DNA of 64,000 nt from Chamaecyparis obtusa. Lineage: Eukaryota; Streptophyta; Pinopsida; Cupressales; Cupressaceae. Positions 48,665 to 59,656 of the stretch are shown here, piece by piece. The DNA is taken from NCBI GenBank assembly GCA_027943335.1, contig BSBK01006391.1:252104-316103 (forward strand), given 5' to 3'. The notes under the pieces were generated by a model. That model had not been told where the DNA came from and did no database searches. It saw only the letters and a list, made by a program, of their open reading frames with translations. Every line of letters begins with the position of its first letter. Positions within the stretch are counted from its first letter, which is position 1. The position numbers and the translations under genes were made by a program.

Positions 48665-49530
48665 TGATGAAGGGTGCTCCCCTTAATACCACAAACACAT
48701 AATAAAAATAGAGAAACAACAACAATAATATGCAAGAACAAAAAATTGGCTTCTTATTATCTCCACAAATGTGGAATTACAAACTTTTAGAATTATAATA
48801 TGCAAAGCCACATGGGCATTCCTTACAATATTCTGTAGGACAAAGCCTCAAATCAATACCCAGATCTACTACCTAGAACTATTCTAAACTGCCTAAGACA
48901 ATAATACAACCTTCCTTATATAGGCAATTTTCCACCGCCTGGGAAGGTTCCAGAATTTTAGCCAATAAGGCCGACCAAACTTAGAATTATTTTATTTTAT
49001 ATTTTATTACATCATAGTTGGCTCAAGATAACCTTTGAAACCCGAACAAAAATTTTGAAGAAAATTATTTTCTGCCATTTCAGGTGGCCCAACTTCCGAA
49101 GACCATAAGTCATCACTAGTTTACCCGATCGGCTATTATAACCCCATTTCAGAAATGCCACGAAGCGCTCTACAGGCTTGACCCATGCAAGCACCCGTCA
49201 CCCAAATTTTTGACCTCATCTGGGGCCTCTAAAGCCTTCAAAACTAAGTTCAAAGTTTCTGTACCCTGCTGCCAATACCGAAAATCTTCAATATCTTCCA
49301 ATATACACTTGATCTGGGAATGAAACTTTACTGGCAGACTTATATGACCAAAATGAACCTTCAAGAAAGAAATCAGATCATTCTGAGCACATACAAAAAT
49401 TACCAAAAAAATAGTAACTTTCCATAAATAGCAGCTCTGCACAAAATAGCCCTTATTGAATATAAAAATAGAAATAAATATTTTTTGGGTGATGCAAGAT
49501 TGCTCTTCCATCTAGGATGCTCCTGCATCA
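48665..49530 (-). repeat. TE-F 5' LTR
   Basis: Direct repeat of 43,155-44,021, same ends. Confidence 0.95.
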
Positions 49531-49535
49531 TTCTT

Positions 49536-49701
49536 CAAATTGATCTTCTTCAAACTCATCACTATCATCCTTCAAGGTAGCCTTATTTTTTAATTAATCT
49601 TGCAGATCTTGCACTTTCTTCTGTAAAGCCCTAAAATCATCAAGACTGAATTCTCCAGCAGGTTCTTCCTCTGAGATCTCACGAGCTCTACTCGGAGGCA
49701 T
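49536..49701 (-). pseudogene. TE-E gag N-terminus
   Basis: Met 49,701, MPPSRAREISEEEPAGEF, then LDDFRALQKKVQDLQD, a TAA, and LKNKATLKDDSDEFEED. It continues across TE-F at 43,149 as EAIEEVRDPKES. The Met is about 70 bases from the primer site, as in TE-F. Confidence 0.82.
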
Positions 49702-49769
49702 CTTCAATCCAAGGTCCTGATGCAAACTGCCTCACCTCAGTGCTCTATCCACACACTCAGGATCTTCAA

Positions 49770-49781
49770 GCTCTAATACCA
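49770..49781 (-). promoter_or_regulatory. TE-E primer binding site
   Basis: Minus strand TGGTATTAGAGC, initiator tRNA-Met type with one change. Confidence 0.88.
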
Positions 49782-49783
49782 CT

Positions 49784-50828
49784 TGACCTAGGGCAAGGAT
49801 GAAGGATCCAATAATGGATAATCCACACCTACACTGCTAGTTATAAAACAATAAGCACAATGGAATAAAACCATATAATGCTTCAAAACATAATTTCATT
49901 TAACATGCTAGGCTGTGAGGCCTTCTAGGTTGTGGCCTTATAAAATGAATTTAAAAATTATCCTAGCTAGTCCAGCCCTGAAACATATCAAAAACTGATG
50001 GAAACACTAAGGTTGATCTAAACTTGAGCTCACAAGCCTCCAAGTAATCTCCTTGTCTCCAAGCATGCAAACCACTAGCTTTCTTGTTACAATATTATAT
50101 AAAACATCTGATCTACAAGATCTCATAGGATCCAAATATGCTTCTACTCTCATACTACTATCAATCTACCACTAATCCCCCTACTAAACATCTACCCAAG
50201 CTCTCAATATATAGCCAGCTAAGCCACAAGTCGGCCAGTGAGGCATTTAACTACAATATAGGTCTAGTCTGGAAGATTAAACCAAAAATAATGAAAGAAT
50301 GATCAAAACTTAATGTGCCTTTACATTTACATCCAACCATGACCCAAGAACATTTCCTTAACTATGAAAGGCCCCATTTCATCACACAAAACCATGCAAG
50401 ATGAAAAACCCCACGTTTCATGTGAAAACTGGCTGAAAATAGGTACTCGAGAAAAATGGTCATAACTTTTTACTCATAATGAACTAGGACTTTTTCTCTT
50501 TGGAAACAATATTAATTTAGGTCCCTTTGAATTCCATAAGAGCACAAATGTTGATTCATTAAGAATCAATGGCTACATGTTGCACAATTAGCATGAAAAT
50601 TGCAAGAAAATATGGCTCCCGCGGGAAGGAAAATAGCTATAACTTTGAAACGGTCCATCCAATCTTCATGTGCTCATAGGAGAAGGTTCCCAAATAGGTC
50701 CTCAACATCATGTAAACTTAGCACAATATAAAACCAATAAATGAAATGATTACAAATAAAACAATAGAAAATAGGAAATATTTTTGGTTGATGGAAGATT
50801 TCTCAAAGCCCGAGATGCTCTTGCATCA
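49784..50828 (-). repeat. TE-E 5' LTR
   Basis: TGACCTAGGGCAAGG to GATGCTCTTGCATCA, direct repeat of 36,981-38,053. Confidence 0.92.
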
Positions 50829-52601
50829 AAGAGAGATAATGACATCGATAATTTTGATCTGAGAAGTGATGAAAATATGTTCCTTGATTATTCATTTAAG
50901 AAAAAGTTTATAGATTTTTCAATAAGAGAACTAAGACTAGTGAGAGCACAAATGTTAAAGTGGATGAAAAGTTTAGAGTTCAGGAAAGAATACTTGATTA
51001 TGATTTAGATGAAGAAGCCTATCCTAAAACTAATCAAGAAAATGTTGAGTTGATTTATGAAACTAATAATGATTTGTAGAATGAGATTTGTGATAAAGAT
51101 CAAAGAGAAGAACAAAGATCTGAACCTAGAATTGAAGAAAGAGTTGAAACAGTAACACCTAATAGGAATCCAATATGAAATCATCCTGTTGATCAAATTA
51201 TTAGAAGAAAAGATAAAGGAGTTAGGACAAGAAATAAGGTACATGAAGAATTATGTTTGATTTCTCAAATTGAACCTAAGACTATTGATGAAGCTTGTAA
51301 AGATGATATCTAGATTCAAGAAATGAAGGATGAATTGTATTAGATTGAGAAGAATAACACTTGGGAATTGGTTCCCAGACCTAAGGAAAAAAAAATTATT
51401 GGAACTAAATGGGTTTTTAGAAACAACATGATTGAACAAGGTGAAGTTGTAAGAAACAAAAGTGTATCAGATGGATGTGAAGTCAACATTTCTAAATGAT
51501 GAATTATAAGAAGAAGTCTACATTGAGCAACCAGATGGTTTTCCTTTAACTCAAGGAGATATGGTTTACAAATTGAACAAAGCACTCTATGGACTAAAGC
51601 AAGCACCTAGAACCTAGTATGCGAGGTGGGATAAATATTTGGAAAATTTGAGATTATCTAAAGGTACTACAGACTGTACCTTATATCTAAAAGAAATAGA
51701 GAAAGGGCTATTGATTATTGTTATTTTTGTTGATGATATAATATTTGGAGGAGAAGATGACGCATGTGATAAATTTGCTGATGAAATGAAGAAATAATTT
51801 GAGATGAGCATGATTAGAGAAATTAAATTTTTCTTGGGATTACAGATTGTGTAGAACACCGATGGTATTTTCCTATCTCAAACTAAGTATCTAAAAGACC
51901 TATTGTAGATATTTGGTTTGGAAAGTTGTAAGCCTATTGGTACACCTATGGTAACTGCTCATAAGTTATCTAGCAAAGATGAAACTCTTGTAGTTAAACA
52001 AAGGAAGTACACATATATGATTGGAGGTTTGCAATATATAACTCACATGAGACCAGATATAGGATATGCATTTGGAATTGTTGCGAGATCTCAAGTTGAT
52101 CCTAAGGAATCACATTATGTAGCAGTAAAGAGGATATTCAAATATCTGAAAGGTACAACTGATTATGGATTGTGGTATGATAAATAAAATGACTTTACCC
52201 AATGTGCATATACAGATGTGGATTTGGGAAGTAGTGTGGATGATAAGAAGAGTACAAGTGGTGAGGTAGATTGGTTTCTTGACTAATTAAGAAACAAAAT
52301 TGTATCTCACAAAGTACAACACAAGCAGAGTATGTAGCAGTAGAAAATAATTGTAATTAGATAATATGGATGAAATAAATGTTAAAGGATATTGTAATTA
52401 AGTTTAATGAGCCTGTTATCATACATTGTGATAAAAAGTACAGTAAGTATGTCTAAGAATCTTGTGTTACATTCTAAAATAAAACACATAGAGATAAAGT
52501 ATCATGTTGTAAGAAAGAAAGTGGCAGAGAAAGAAGTTAGACTTGAGTATATCAGCACAAAGGAGATGATAGAAGATATATTTACAAAGCCTTTACCTTA
52601 A
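50829..52601 (+). pseudogene. TE-D integrase end, reverse transcriptase and RNase H
   Basis: Resumes at RDNDIDNFDLRSDENMFLDY. RT: KKIIGTKWVFRNNMIEQGEV, then a direct jump to [13 protein letters not shown] at about 51,460, so roughly 42 residues of the fingers (present in TE-K) are deleted with a frame change. Then IEQPDGFPLTQGDMVYKLNK, ALYGLKQAPRT, catalytic FVDDIIFGGED, FFLGLQIV. RNase H: YTDVDLGSSVDDKKSTSGE, decaying after that, and the end LEYISTKEMIEDIFTKPLP at 52,601. Numerous stops. Confidence 0.92.
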
Positions 52602-53034
52602 GATACATTTGAGTATTTAATAGGTATGTTTTGAGTTATGCCCCAACCTACTCTTGAGTAGTGATGCAGAAAGTTGCATCAGTCCAGTGGTACATAGCAC
52701 TATCTTCATGGACTATATGTTGATGCTTCCTCTATGGGGCATTATCTATGTTTTGAGTTGAGTCATGAAGGACTTTTGGTAAAAGGTATCTTCAAATAGT
52801 GTCTTTGGAAATTCGATCTTGTATTGGATTGACATAGTGATGCTTTCTTTGTCATTGATGTCAATGGGGGAGAAGAATTTACATGAAAAACATTGAAATG
52901 ATTGATGAAGAGGATTTGAAATTATTGACAAAGAGGATTTGAAAAGTCAAAGAAAGAGCAAAAGAGTTGTATTTTGGTATTCATGGAGCTTGGATTTTTT
53001 CATCTGTGTTTCCATCAATGCCATTAGGGGAGAT
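52602..53034 (+). other. TE-D 3' untranslated region and polypurine tract
   Basis: No gene. ATTAGGGGAGAT at 53,023-53,034 is the polypurine tract directly before the LTR. Confidence 0.8.
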
Positions 53035-54153
53035 TGTTAGCATGAATGTTGAATATGTCCTATGGGGGGATATTCTATCACTTTTGAAGTAGTAGCATGT
53101 TGCATTCATGACTGTGTTTGTCATTGATGTCAACATACTGATTATATTGAAGTTTAGAAGAGTAGCAGACTGATTTTGAGTTAGCACATATAGATCATTG
53201 TAGATGAGGTTATGCGGAGCTGAGGACACGTTTCTTATGGTGTCTTGATATCATGGTTAAGAGCACATAAAGAAATTCAAGTATTTATGTCAGTTATTAC
53301 TAATCTAGTGGAAACTATATTTTGATAGAATTCCTCAGAAGAGGTTTGTGATAATCAGATTATATCTCCTAACAGGGATAGAATCTAGACAAGAGAAGTT
53401 ACACAGAGGTTGAAGACATTGTGGAGGTGACCTAGATGATTCAACATAGTCAGGGGTTGCACGTATGAAGATTTATTAAGTTTGTGAGCCAATAATTTTA
53501 TGTAATTATGGAAATATTATGCAACATGTAATATTTTATATTTTATAACTGGTTAAGCCTAATTGGTCGACTCAATTATGAAATATTAAGCACGGTATAA
53601 AGGAAGGATTATTTTCCTTGATTGAGATATGTAATGTAAGATGTGAAGGTGAAATAATACAAATTAATGATCTAAGGGATTGTTATGTGATGCAAAGTGA
53701 GCATATCTAGTATTGAGATCTGGTGAAGCATTTGGAGCGGTTTTGGCATAGTAAGAGGAGAGAAGACAAGTTTCAGAGATCAGTTATAATTGGTATTATT
53801 TTGTTTGGATAATACAAAGATTAGTTGGATAGTGTCTTCGGTGATCTTTTCCTTGAAGCTATTTGAATAGTGGGTCCTTATGTCTTCCTTAACACCTAAC
53901 AGGGTTAGAGTCTCCTCACAGGGATTCAAGGTCTCCTAATAGGGACTAATATGTACTGAATGTATTTCATAAGACTCCTAACAGAGTCCATCCTCTCACA
54001 AGGAATTTTCATATTAGTACATCTTTTTTGGGTACCATCCCCACCAGGGTTTACTCTCTGATCAAAAGGTTCCCTAGTTAACAAATATGGTGTCATTGTG
54101 TATGGTTATCTTTTTATGGTTTTTGTTTATGTTGATCACATGTTTGAGATATA
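53035..54153 (+). repeat. TE-D 3' LTR (end truncated)
   Basis: Starts TGTTAGCATGAATG after the polypurine tract. Similarity to the left LTR is lost after GTTTGAGATATAAT, so the last ~80 bases are missing. Confidence 0.85.
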
Positions 54154-56496
54154 ATTTATTTATTTTTTCTACATGCATAGTTTTGTGTTTCTTGAGTAAA
54201 CATTTTTGTGGGTCAATATTTTGCTACCAGATGATTTTCATGAAAACTAGGTTGGTGTCTCAAATTTTCCACATGTAAATGTATCTCCATAACAGATTCC
54301 AAAGTCCTAAGGAAACATTTGATATATTTTCAAGGCCTAAACCAAATTATATTTACAATGTTTTGCACTTACATATTTATGACAATTTGAACATGGTCAA
54401 ATCTGACCATTTATATTTTGCACTAAAAATGAAGTCATGAGATATGTTTTGATACGTCTTCTTTGTACTTAAATGAGTTAATCCTCTCTTGAGTGACTCC
54501 TTAGAGCATTGTTTGGTATTTTTGCAAGAGACATGTTGAAAGGCTTTCAAGATGGTTACGATGCATGTCCAATTGCAAAAACAACAAAGTAGGGGAATTT
54601 GGTGATTAAAATCTTCTACCCCATGAAGTATCAAGCAAAATTGTTGTATAGAGCGATTCTTAGAATATAAGTCTATATGCATGCTAGTTGTTGTGGTTTC
54701 ATGTTGTTGTTTGATCAGTTTTTTAGGGTAATTTCTAATGCCTTGAGCTTGTTTTGGGTAGTACACAAAAAGGCAAAATATTGAACTTCCAAGATTTCAC
54801 GCTTTGGTTTTTTATTCATAATGTACATTAAAAAATGAGTTAGGCCTACAAGGGGACCTGGCTCGCTCCATTGTATTATAGTCTCATTCTCAAAATTGAT
54901 TCTAATGTTTTATTATGTAAATCATTTTTGTGATTTAAATAATAACATGCATAGTTGAAGAATGGGGACATGAAAGATTTTTAGAGTTCAATAAATCATG
55001 TTTATGATTTACACATGTTTATATGGGCAATGTATTTAGATACATGGACATAGAAATGGTTCAGATAAATTTTTATTTAAATTACTTTTTAAATAATGTT
55101 TTGTAATATTATTGAATGATTGTGATACTGATATTAGAATTCAACTTGATGCTCACAGAGGTGAAGCACCATCTAAATACTATTCCAGCCCAGTACTTAA
55201 CAAAGGAATTTCTTCTATGATTATTTAATGAATTTTAAATAAATTTTACTTACAAAAGCATTATTAAATGAATTTTAGTGCAAAGCATTTTATATATTTT
55301 GAAAATGATTTTCAATGTACAACCCAAGTAAAATATTGGAGGGCCCTCCTATTTATTTCTTATGCAAATATAGGGTTTTTGTCAAGGTTGTTGAAAGGAG
55401 AAAACAAATTCATTGAGCAACCGAGTTTCACTGTTTCATCACTTGTACCACGTCAGCAAAGGGCACAAGCTGGGAAGCACTTAAGGTGATTCCTATGAGC
55501 AAACAAGTTTCAAACAATGTGAAATAACGTCATTACATCAGCATTTTGCAAGGGCTTATTAAAGTAAAAAATAAATAAAGGTTGGCGATCGATGAAATGG
55601 GCAGAAGAATAATTTTAAAAAGGGGCAAAGTGAAAAAGAGGTTAGGGTCCACTACTATGTAGGGGCTTCCAAAAACAATTTAGCAGGTGCTATTTGAGAT
55701 TTTTTTTAGTATTATTTATTTTCATTGAATTACTTTGAATACCCCATGTTGATGTGCACAAAAAATAGTATTTTGGTTGATAATGTTACAAAAATATTTG
55801 TTGACCGTGTGAATGGCATTGTAATGAAAAATTTTGTGATGTTAGTGGTGAATTTATAAATCTTCAAATTTGTTGATATTAGATTGATTGATTGTACTAT
55901 GGATTTCAAGGGGCTCATCTTTTTGCTCTTTGGTCTTGTCTTCAACAAAATATTATTCTAGAGGATTTTGAGAATGAGATGATTAAAATTTTATGTACAG
56001 ATACATGAGAATATTGTAGAAGATTTTAGGAATTTCAAAGGAAAAATTATTATTATTTTCACTAAGAAAAGTAATATATAACTGTTAAGAAAACTTAGTT
56101 TTTATTAGTTGGAATGTCTTTGTAAAAGATAAAAGATTAAAGTTTTTATTGGCAAAATGATTTCAATAAATGAAAAGATGAAGGGTAAACCTTAGACAAA
56201 TATAAATAGTGCAAGTATGAAAAATAGAAATTCTTTTACTAGTTAGCACAAAATTGTTACAACACATTAGATAAGATAATTTGATTTATATCTTTACAAA
56301 ACAATCGTAATAAAACATCCCATGATACCTTTATTAAAATATTACAAACTTATCCCCTAAAACTGCTACATTTACTTCAATTTAAATCATGGCAAATACC
56401 ATACCATCAAATATCCAAATTCTTAAAGGCCAACAAATCATGTTAAAGAAAGTTGACAAGAAAATATGTAAACTAACTTCCTTACACCTATCAGAT
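54154..56496. other. AT-rich spacer without recognisable features
   Basis: A 129-codon minus-strand frame (54,377-54,766) has no recognisable motif, is rich in Lys, Thr, Gln and Ser, and lacks promoter context, so it was not accepted. No repeats of the families above were seen. Confidence 0.6.
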
Positions 56497-57258
56497 TTAC
56501 TCAAAAGCTCACTGATTTTCACGTCTGATTTCCCCCTCCTCTTCAGGAGTGAAATCATTCTTTATGTTAAATATCTTTAGAATCTCTTCAGAGGTTTTTC
56601 CTTTAATTATGTCAGCCACAGTTTGACACATTAAGTCCATAAGGTTCTTTATATTCAAATAGTTTGCAGCCTGTTCACAACAGAAAAATATACATAACAA
56701 TCATCATTTCCAGCCTATATCTATACGGAAAATAAGTTTAGTACAAACATATTAACAAATATATTGAGGCAAATGATTTAACAATTATATAACGAAATTC
56801 ATCATACAAATACAAATCAAATATTCGAAATCCATGTGCTTTAAAGCCGAACAATCCATAATGTTTCCGGAAAACCCCAACCTACATCATCCAACTTTAA
56901 AACATAAAAGGGTTTCTGAAACCCTAAGCATACCAGCGAAAACAAGATGTAAACCCTAAACACGTACCAGGATGAGGCTGAAAATTGTAGGCAGATCCAC
57001 CTTCACGAACTCCTCATCCCACTTTTTCACATCCTCTTCGCTGGTCTGGGCGGCCTTGGCTTCCACATGATATTTACAGTATTCGATAACTTTGGCGAGG
57101 ATGTTACCAGTCACGTTTAGCAAGGGCAAGACATTCTGGGTGCCTGTATCCTCAATCAAATTTCTCATTGTTTCAGACTCAAACGCCACCGCCTCATCAA
57201 CCTCAAATATCTCATCGTCTGACCTCTTCAACTGCCTGCTTCCATTGGATGTTTTCGT
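56497..57258 (-). pseudogene. SKP1-like gene (SCF ubiquitin ligase adaptor), two exons, probably a recent pseudogene
   Basis: SKP1 links F-box proteins to cullin-1 in SCF ubiquitin ligases. Exon 1 (57,258-56,968) encodes the BTB/POZ-like half: [58 protein letters not shown] 298-base intron (56,967-56,671) has GT and AG ends; its position before AANYLNIK is the one known from plant SKP1 genes. Exon 2 (56,670-56,509) gives [20 protein letters not shown] and [20 protein letters not shown]. Two defects: the codon where ATG is expected reads ACG (57,258-57,256) with a stop just upstream, and the Trp of the invariant C-terminal WAFE is TGA (56,511-56,509), the old stop TAA being at 56,497. The rest, 150 codons, is free of breaks. 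A non-AUG start or unseen upstream exon cannot be excluded. Confidence 0.88.
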
Positions 57259-57374
57259 ATTTCAAAACAAGGGAATTTATGTGCAGGAAAATTGAACGAA
57301 AATCCAAGAAGAAGAAAGACTGGTTAATTTCTCACGGTACAATAAAAGCCACATGAATTACCGGCTTTCCTCTA

Positions 57375-57382
57375 TATTTATA
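57375..57382 (-). promoter_or_regulatory. TATA box of SKP1-like gene
   Basis: Minus strand CATATAAATATAGAG, about 120 bases before the expected start codon, a normal plant spacing for a short 5' UTR. Confidence 0.6.
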
Positions 57383-57389
57383 TGAGGCG

Positions 57390-58640
57390 GATGGGTTTTT
57401 AAAAAAAATAAATAAATAAAAATATCACCGGGCCGACAAAATAGTGCATTTTATTAATCCACAACCAAACATTTTATCATGGGTTGCCCGCCGCTGCAGC
57501 ATCGCTCGAACTGTAGTAGATTTCCTTTAAACTTCCGTTAATTCATCCAATGCATTAAAAAATTTATTTCTTTTTAAGAAATCTTAAAAACATGGCTTAT
57601 AATTGCATGTACGCTGAATTCCGTTCAAATGTTTACTGCTGAAAGTTAGATTGAAAAAAAAAAAATTTCTAGTCTGTGATTTTTTTCTGTAATTGACAGA
57701 AGCTTTAAAATTAAAAACGTAAATGAAGTCTTATCTTGATGGAGAAGAGAAAAATCTGTAAATGTAATCAATGCAAAGTAAATGTAAATAAATTAAAATA
57801 TAAAATTTTATTTATGACTGAGTTAAATTTATTGCTGTAAAAAATCTTTAAATGGTTGGTGTGTTAAAAATAGTTAATTTTTTTTAAAATATTAAATTTA
57901 TAGTTGAAAATAATGAATATTGGCATTTAATCAGATAAATTTGAAAAAATGTAGAACTTCCAATAACAAAATTATTTTTGGAAAATCTATGAATGAATGA
58001 TTTTAAGGACGTCCACGAAACCAAACAGTCTAAGGAACCGCTCATTCACATTAGTAAGCCGTCCTCAACTTAGCTACTAACAATCAATAATATTTATGGT
58101 GAAAATTCTTTTAATTTTAATTTTTGCAAAGTTCAACAATAAAAAATCATTCAACTTGTAAAAAAAGTTAAATTTATTATTGGAATAATTTGTATTGATA
58201 TTTAATTATATAAAATAAAAAAGTGTAGTTGTTAGTAATTTTTTTAATTTATAAAATTAAAAAATTTGGAGAATTTCAAAATGTATTGTATAACTTGTCA
58301 ACAATCAAGGCATAATTATTTATAATTTTGATTAAAAATAATCATAATTTTAGAAATAATCTTAATTATCAAAAAATTTATACCCTAATCATAGTAGATG
58401 GCTTTCTATACATAGGGTTTTATTTTTATTTTTCTTTTATGGTGAACTCATTTTTCCATTGGTGCCTTATTTTAGATTCTTGTTTATTTTAAGGTACTAA
58501 TATGAAACCAATACAAATGATAATTCATAAATTCAAACAATTATTTAGATTTTTTTTATCAAAATTAATTTTATATAGATGCATAACTTTTTATTATTAT
58601 TAGAATATAATATAATATTTTATTATAAATTATTCTGATA
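57390..58640. other. Very AT-rich spacer, no feature
   Basis: Runs of A and T, short poly(A)/poly(T) tracts, no coding pattern and no repeat shared with the rest of the window. Confidence 0.7.
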
Positions 58641-58648
58641 TTCCTGCA

Positions 58649-59130
58649 ATGTTCATTGCCTCCGTAATCCAGGTTGATCTTAGAAAAATAGATATTGGAA
58701 GGCTTTGTGCTCCCATCTTTAAGTGCAAATATCTAAGAGGGCTAGATTTAGTTATCCACAATAGAAGGGGAGATCTAACCATTACAAAACCAAGATTCTA
58801 CAATATTCCTATGATCAATGGTAGGCCGGTCTCAACTTCCCCTATACTAAATACTGAGGACCTAGCAAAAATTATTATCTAGAGGCTCTATCATCAAAAG
58901 GAATTTGAATTTTCTTTTTCATTATTTTCATGTTAGGGCCCCAGAAGATGTAGATTGGTTTTACACATACTTGCAAGAAGATGATGTAGGGAATATAGAC
59001 AGGGAAGGCTATAGTGATTCATAAAATGAAGAAGTAGCCGAGAGCATGATTGGAAATGATTATGTAACTAAAAAGAGGAAGAAAGATGAAGCCTCTCCAA
59101 AAAATCTCAGAGCTATGGATGAAACATCAT
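58649..59130 (+). pseudogene. Unrecognised decayed reading frame
   Basis: An open piece (58,649-58,882) reads MFIASVIQVDLRKIDIGRL to LNTEDLAKIII. After a gap another frame (58,937-59,130) reads APEDVDWFYTYLQEDDVGNI, a stop, and AESMIGNDYVTKKRKKDEAS with a basic KKRKK cluster that could be a nuclear signal. Composition looks coding but I recognise no family. The two pieces may be remnants of one gene or transposon protein. Confidence 0.35.
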
Positions 59131-59656
59131 AATTATTTGTCTAGTCATCAAACTAAGGAATGTAGGAAATATTTTTCAATTGACTGAACTAAGAGTAATT
59201 GTTATGCAATGTAGCTAATACTGTTAAATCTTTTAAGAATCAATATTATGTGGTTTTATTTATTATCTGATTTATGGTGCATTAGAAATGAAGGTATCAA
59301 AAGTAAGACTAAATAATAACTGGAGGAACTCTGACATGATTAACTATCCCCCAAAGTAGAAATGAAGCCCACTTGAGTGAATGGAACTCGAATGTAGTTT
59401 CTTAGAAATAAGAAATGAAGGAATAGCTAAATAGGACTTTGAAATAGTAAGAGTAAAACTCCAAAATTTATGGATTCAAATACCAATTTATGTATAAATC
59501 TATATAGAAAACTATGGACTTATCCACATAAAGCTTCATATACTCTGGGATTTTGCCACATTTTTCTTCTAGGATCTTTTGGTTGATTTCATCATCCAAC
59601 TGGGCTTCCTACCTGCCAATCTTACTCTGTAGCCCATGAACCTCATCATAAATCCA
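59131..59656. other. Spacer, no feature apart from a possible coiled-coil remnant
   Basis: On the minus strand 59,500-59,650 continues the frame of the next entry beyond its stop (DEVHGLQSKIG, EAQLDDEINQKILEEKC), helical in character. Confidence 0.4.

Larger units (their letters stand above)
43155..49530 (-). mobile_element. TE-F: chromovirus (Ty3/gypsy with chromodomain), complete but mutated
   Basis: LTRs 43,155-44,021 and 48,665-49,530 (867 and 866 bases), perfect duplications TTCTT (43,150-43,154 and 49,531-49,535), primer site TGGTATCAGAGT (minus, 48,662 to 48,651), and all domains in order: gag, protease, RT, RNase H, integrase, chromodomain. LTR copies differ by a few per cent by eye, mostly transitions, fewer than in the other elements here, so it is among the younger insertions. 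It lies inside TE-E gag. Confidence 0.95.
36981..50828 (-). mobile_element. TE-E: gag-protease gypsy element without RT or integrase
   Basis: LTRs 36,981-38,053 and 49,784-50,828, flanked by perfect 5-bp duplications AAGAG (36,976-36,980 and 50,829-50,833). Removing the element restores the TE-D reading frame. Minus-strand primer site at 49,770-49,781. The internal sequence, after removing TE-F and G2, is about 2.0 kb: gag, zinc knuckle, protease and a short tail, then the 3' LTR. No RT, RNase H or integrase is present. Confidence 0.92.
33768..54153 (+). mobile_element. TE-D: Ty1/copia retrotransposon, host of nested insertions
   Basis: Left LTR remnant 33,768-34,765 and right LTR 53,035-54,153 match each other (GGTTAAGAG.., AACTCCTAACAGGG-type words, ATCAAGAGGTTCCCTAGTTAAC). 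The left LTR lacks its first ~730 bases and the right one its last ~80 bases (relative to each other). The primer site is at 34,778-34,789 and the polypurine tract at 53,024-53,034. Coding sequence 34,832-36,980 and 50,829-52,601 is one copia polyprotein interrupted by TE-E. Confidence 0.9.

Noticed and set aside
54377..54766. 129-codon minus-strand open frame
   Set aside because: Longest frame in the spacer but without recognisable domain, promoter or splice context; residue make-up follows the AT-rich DNA.
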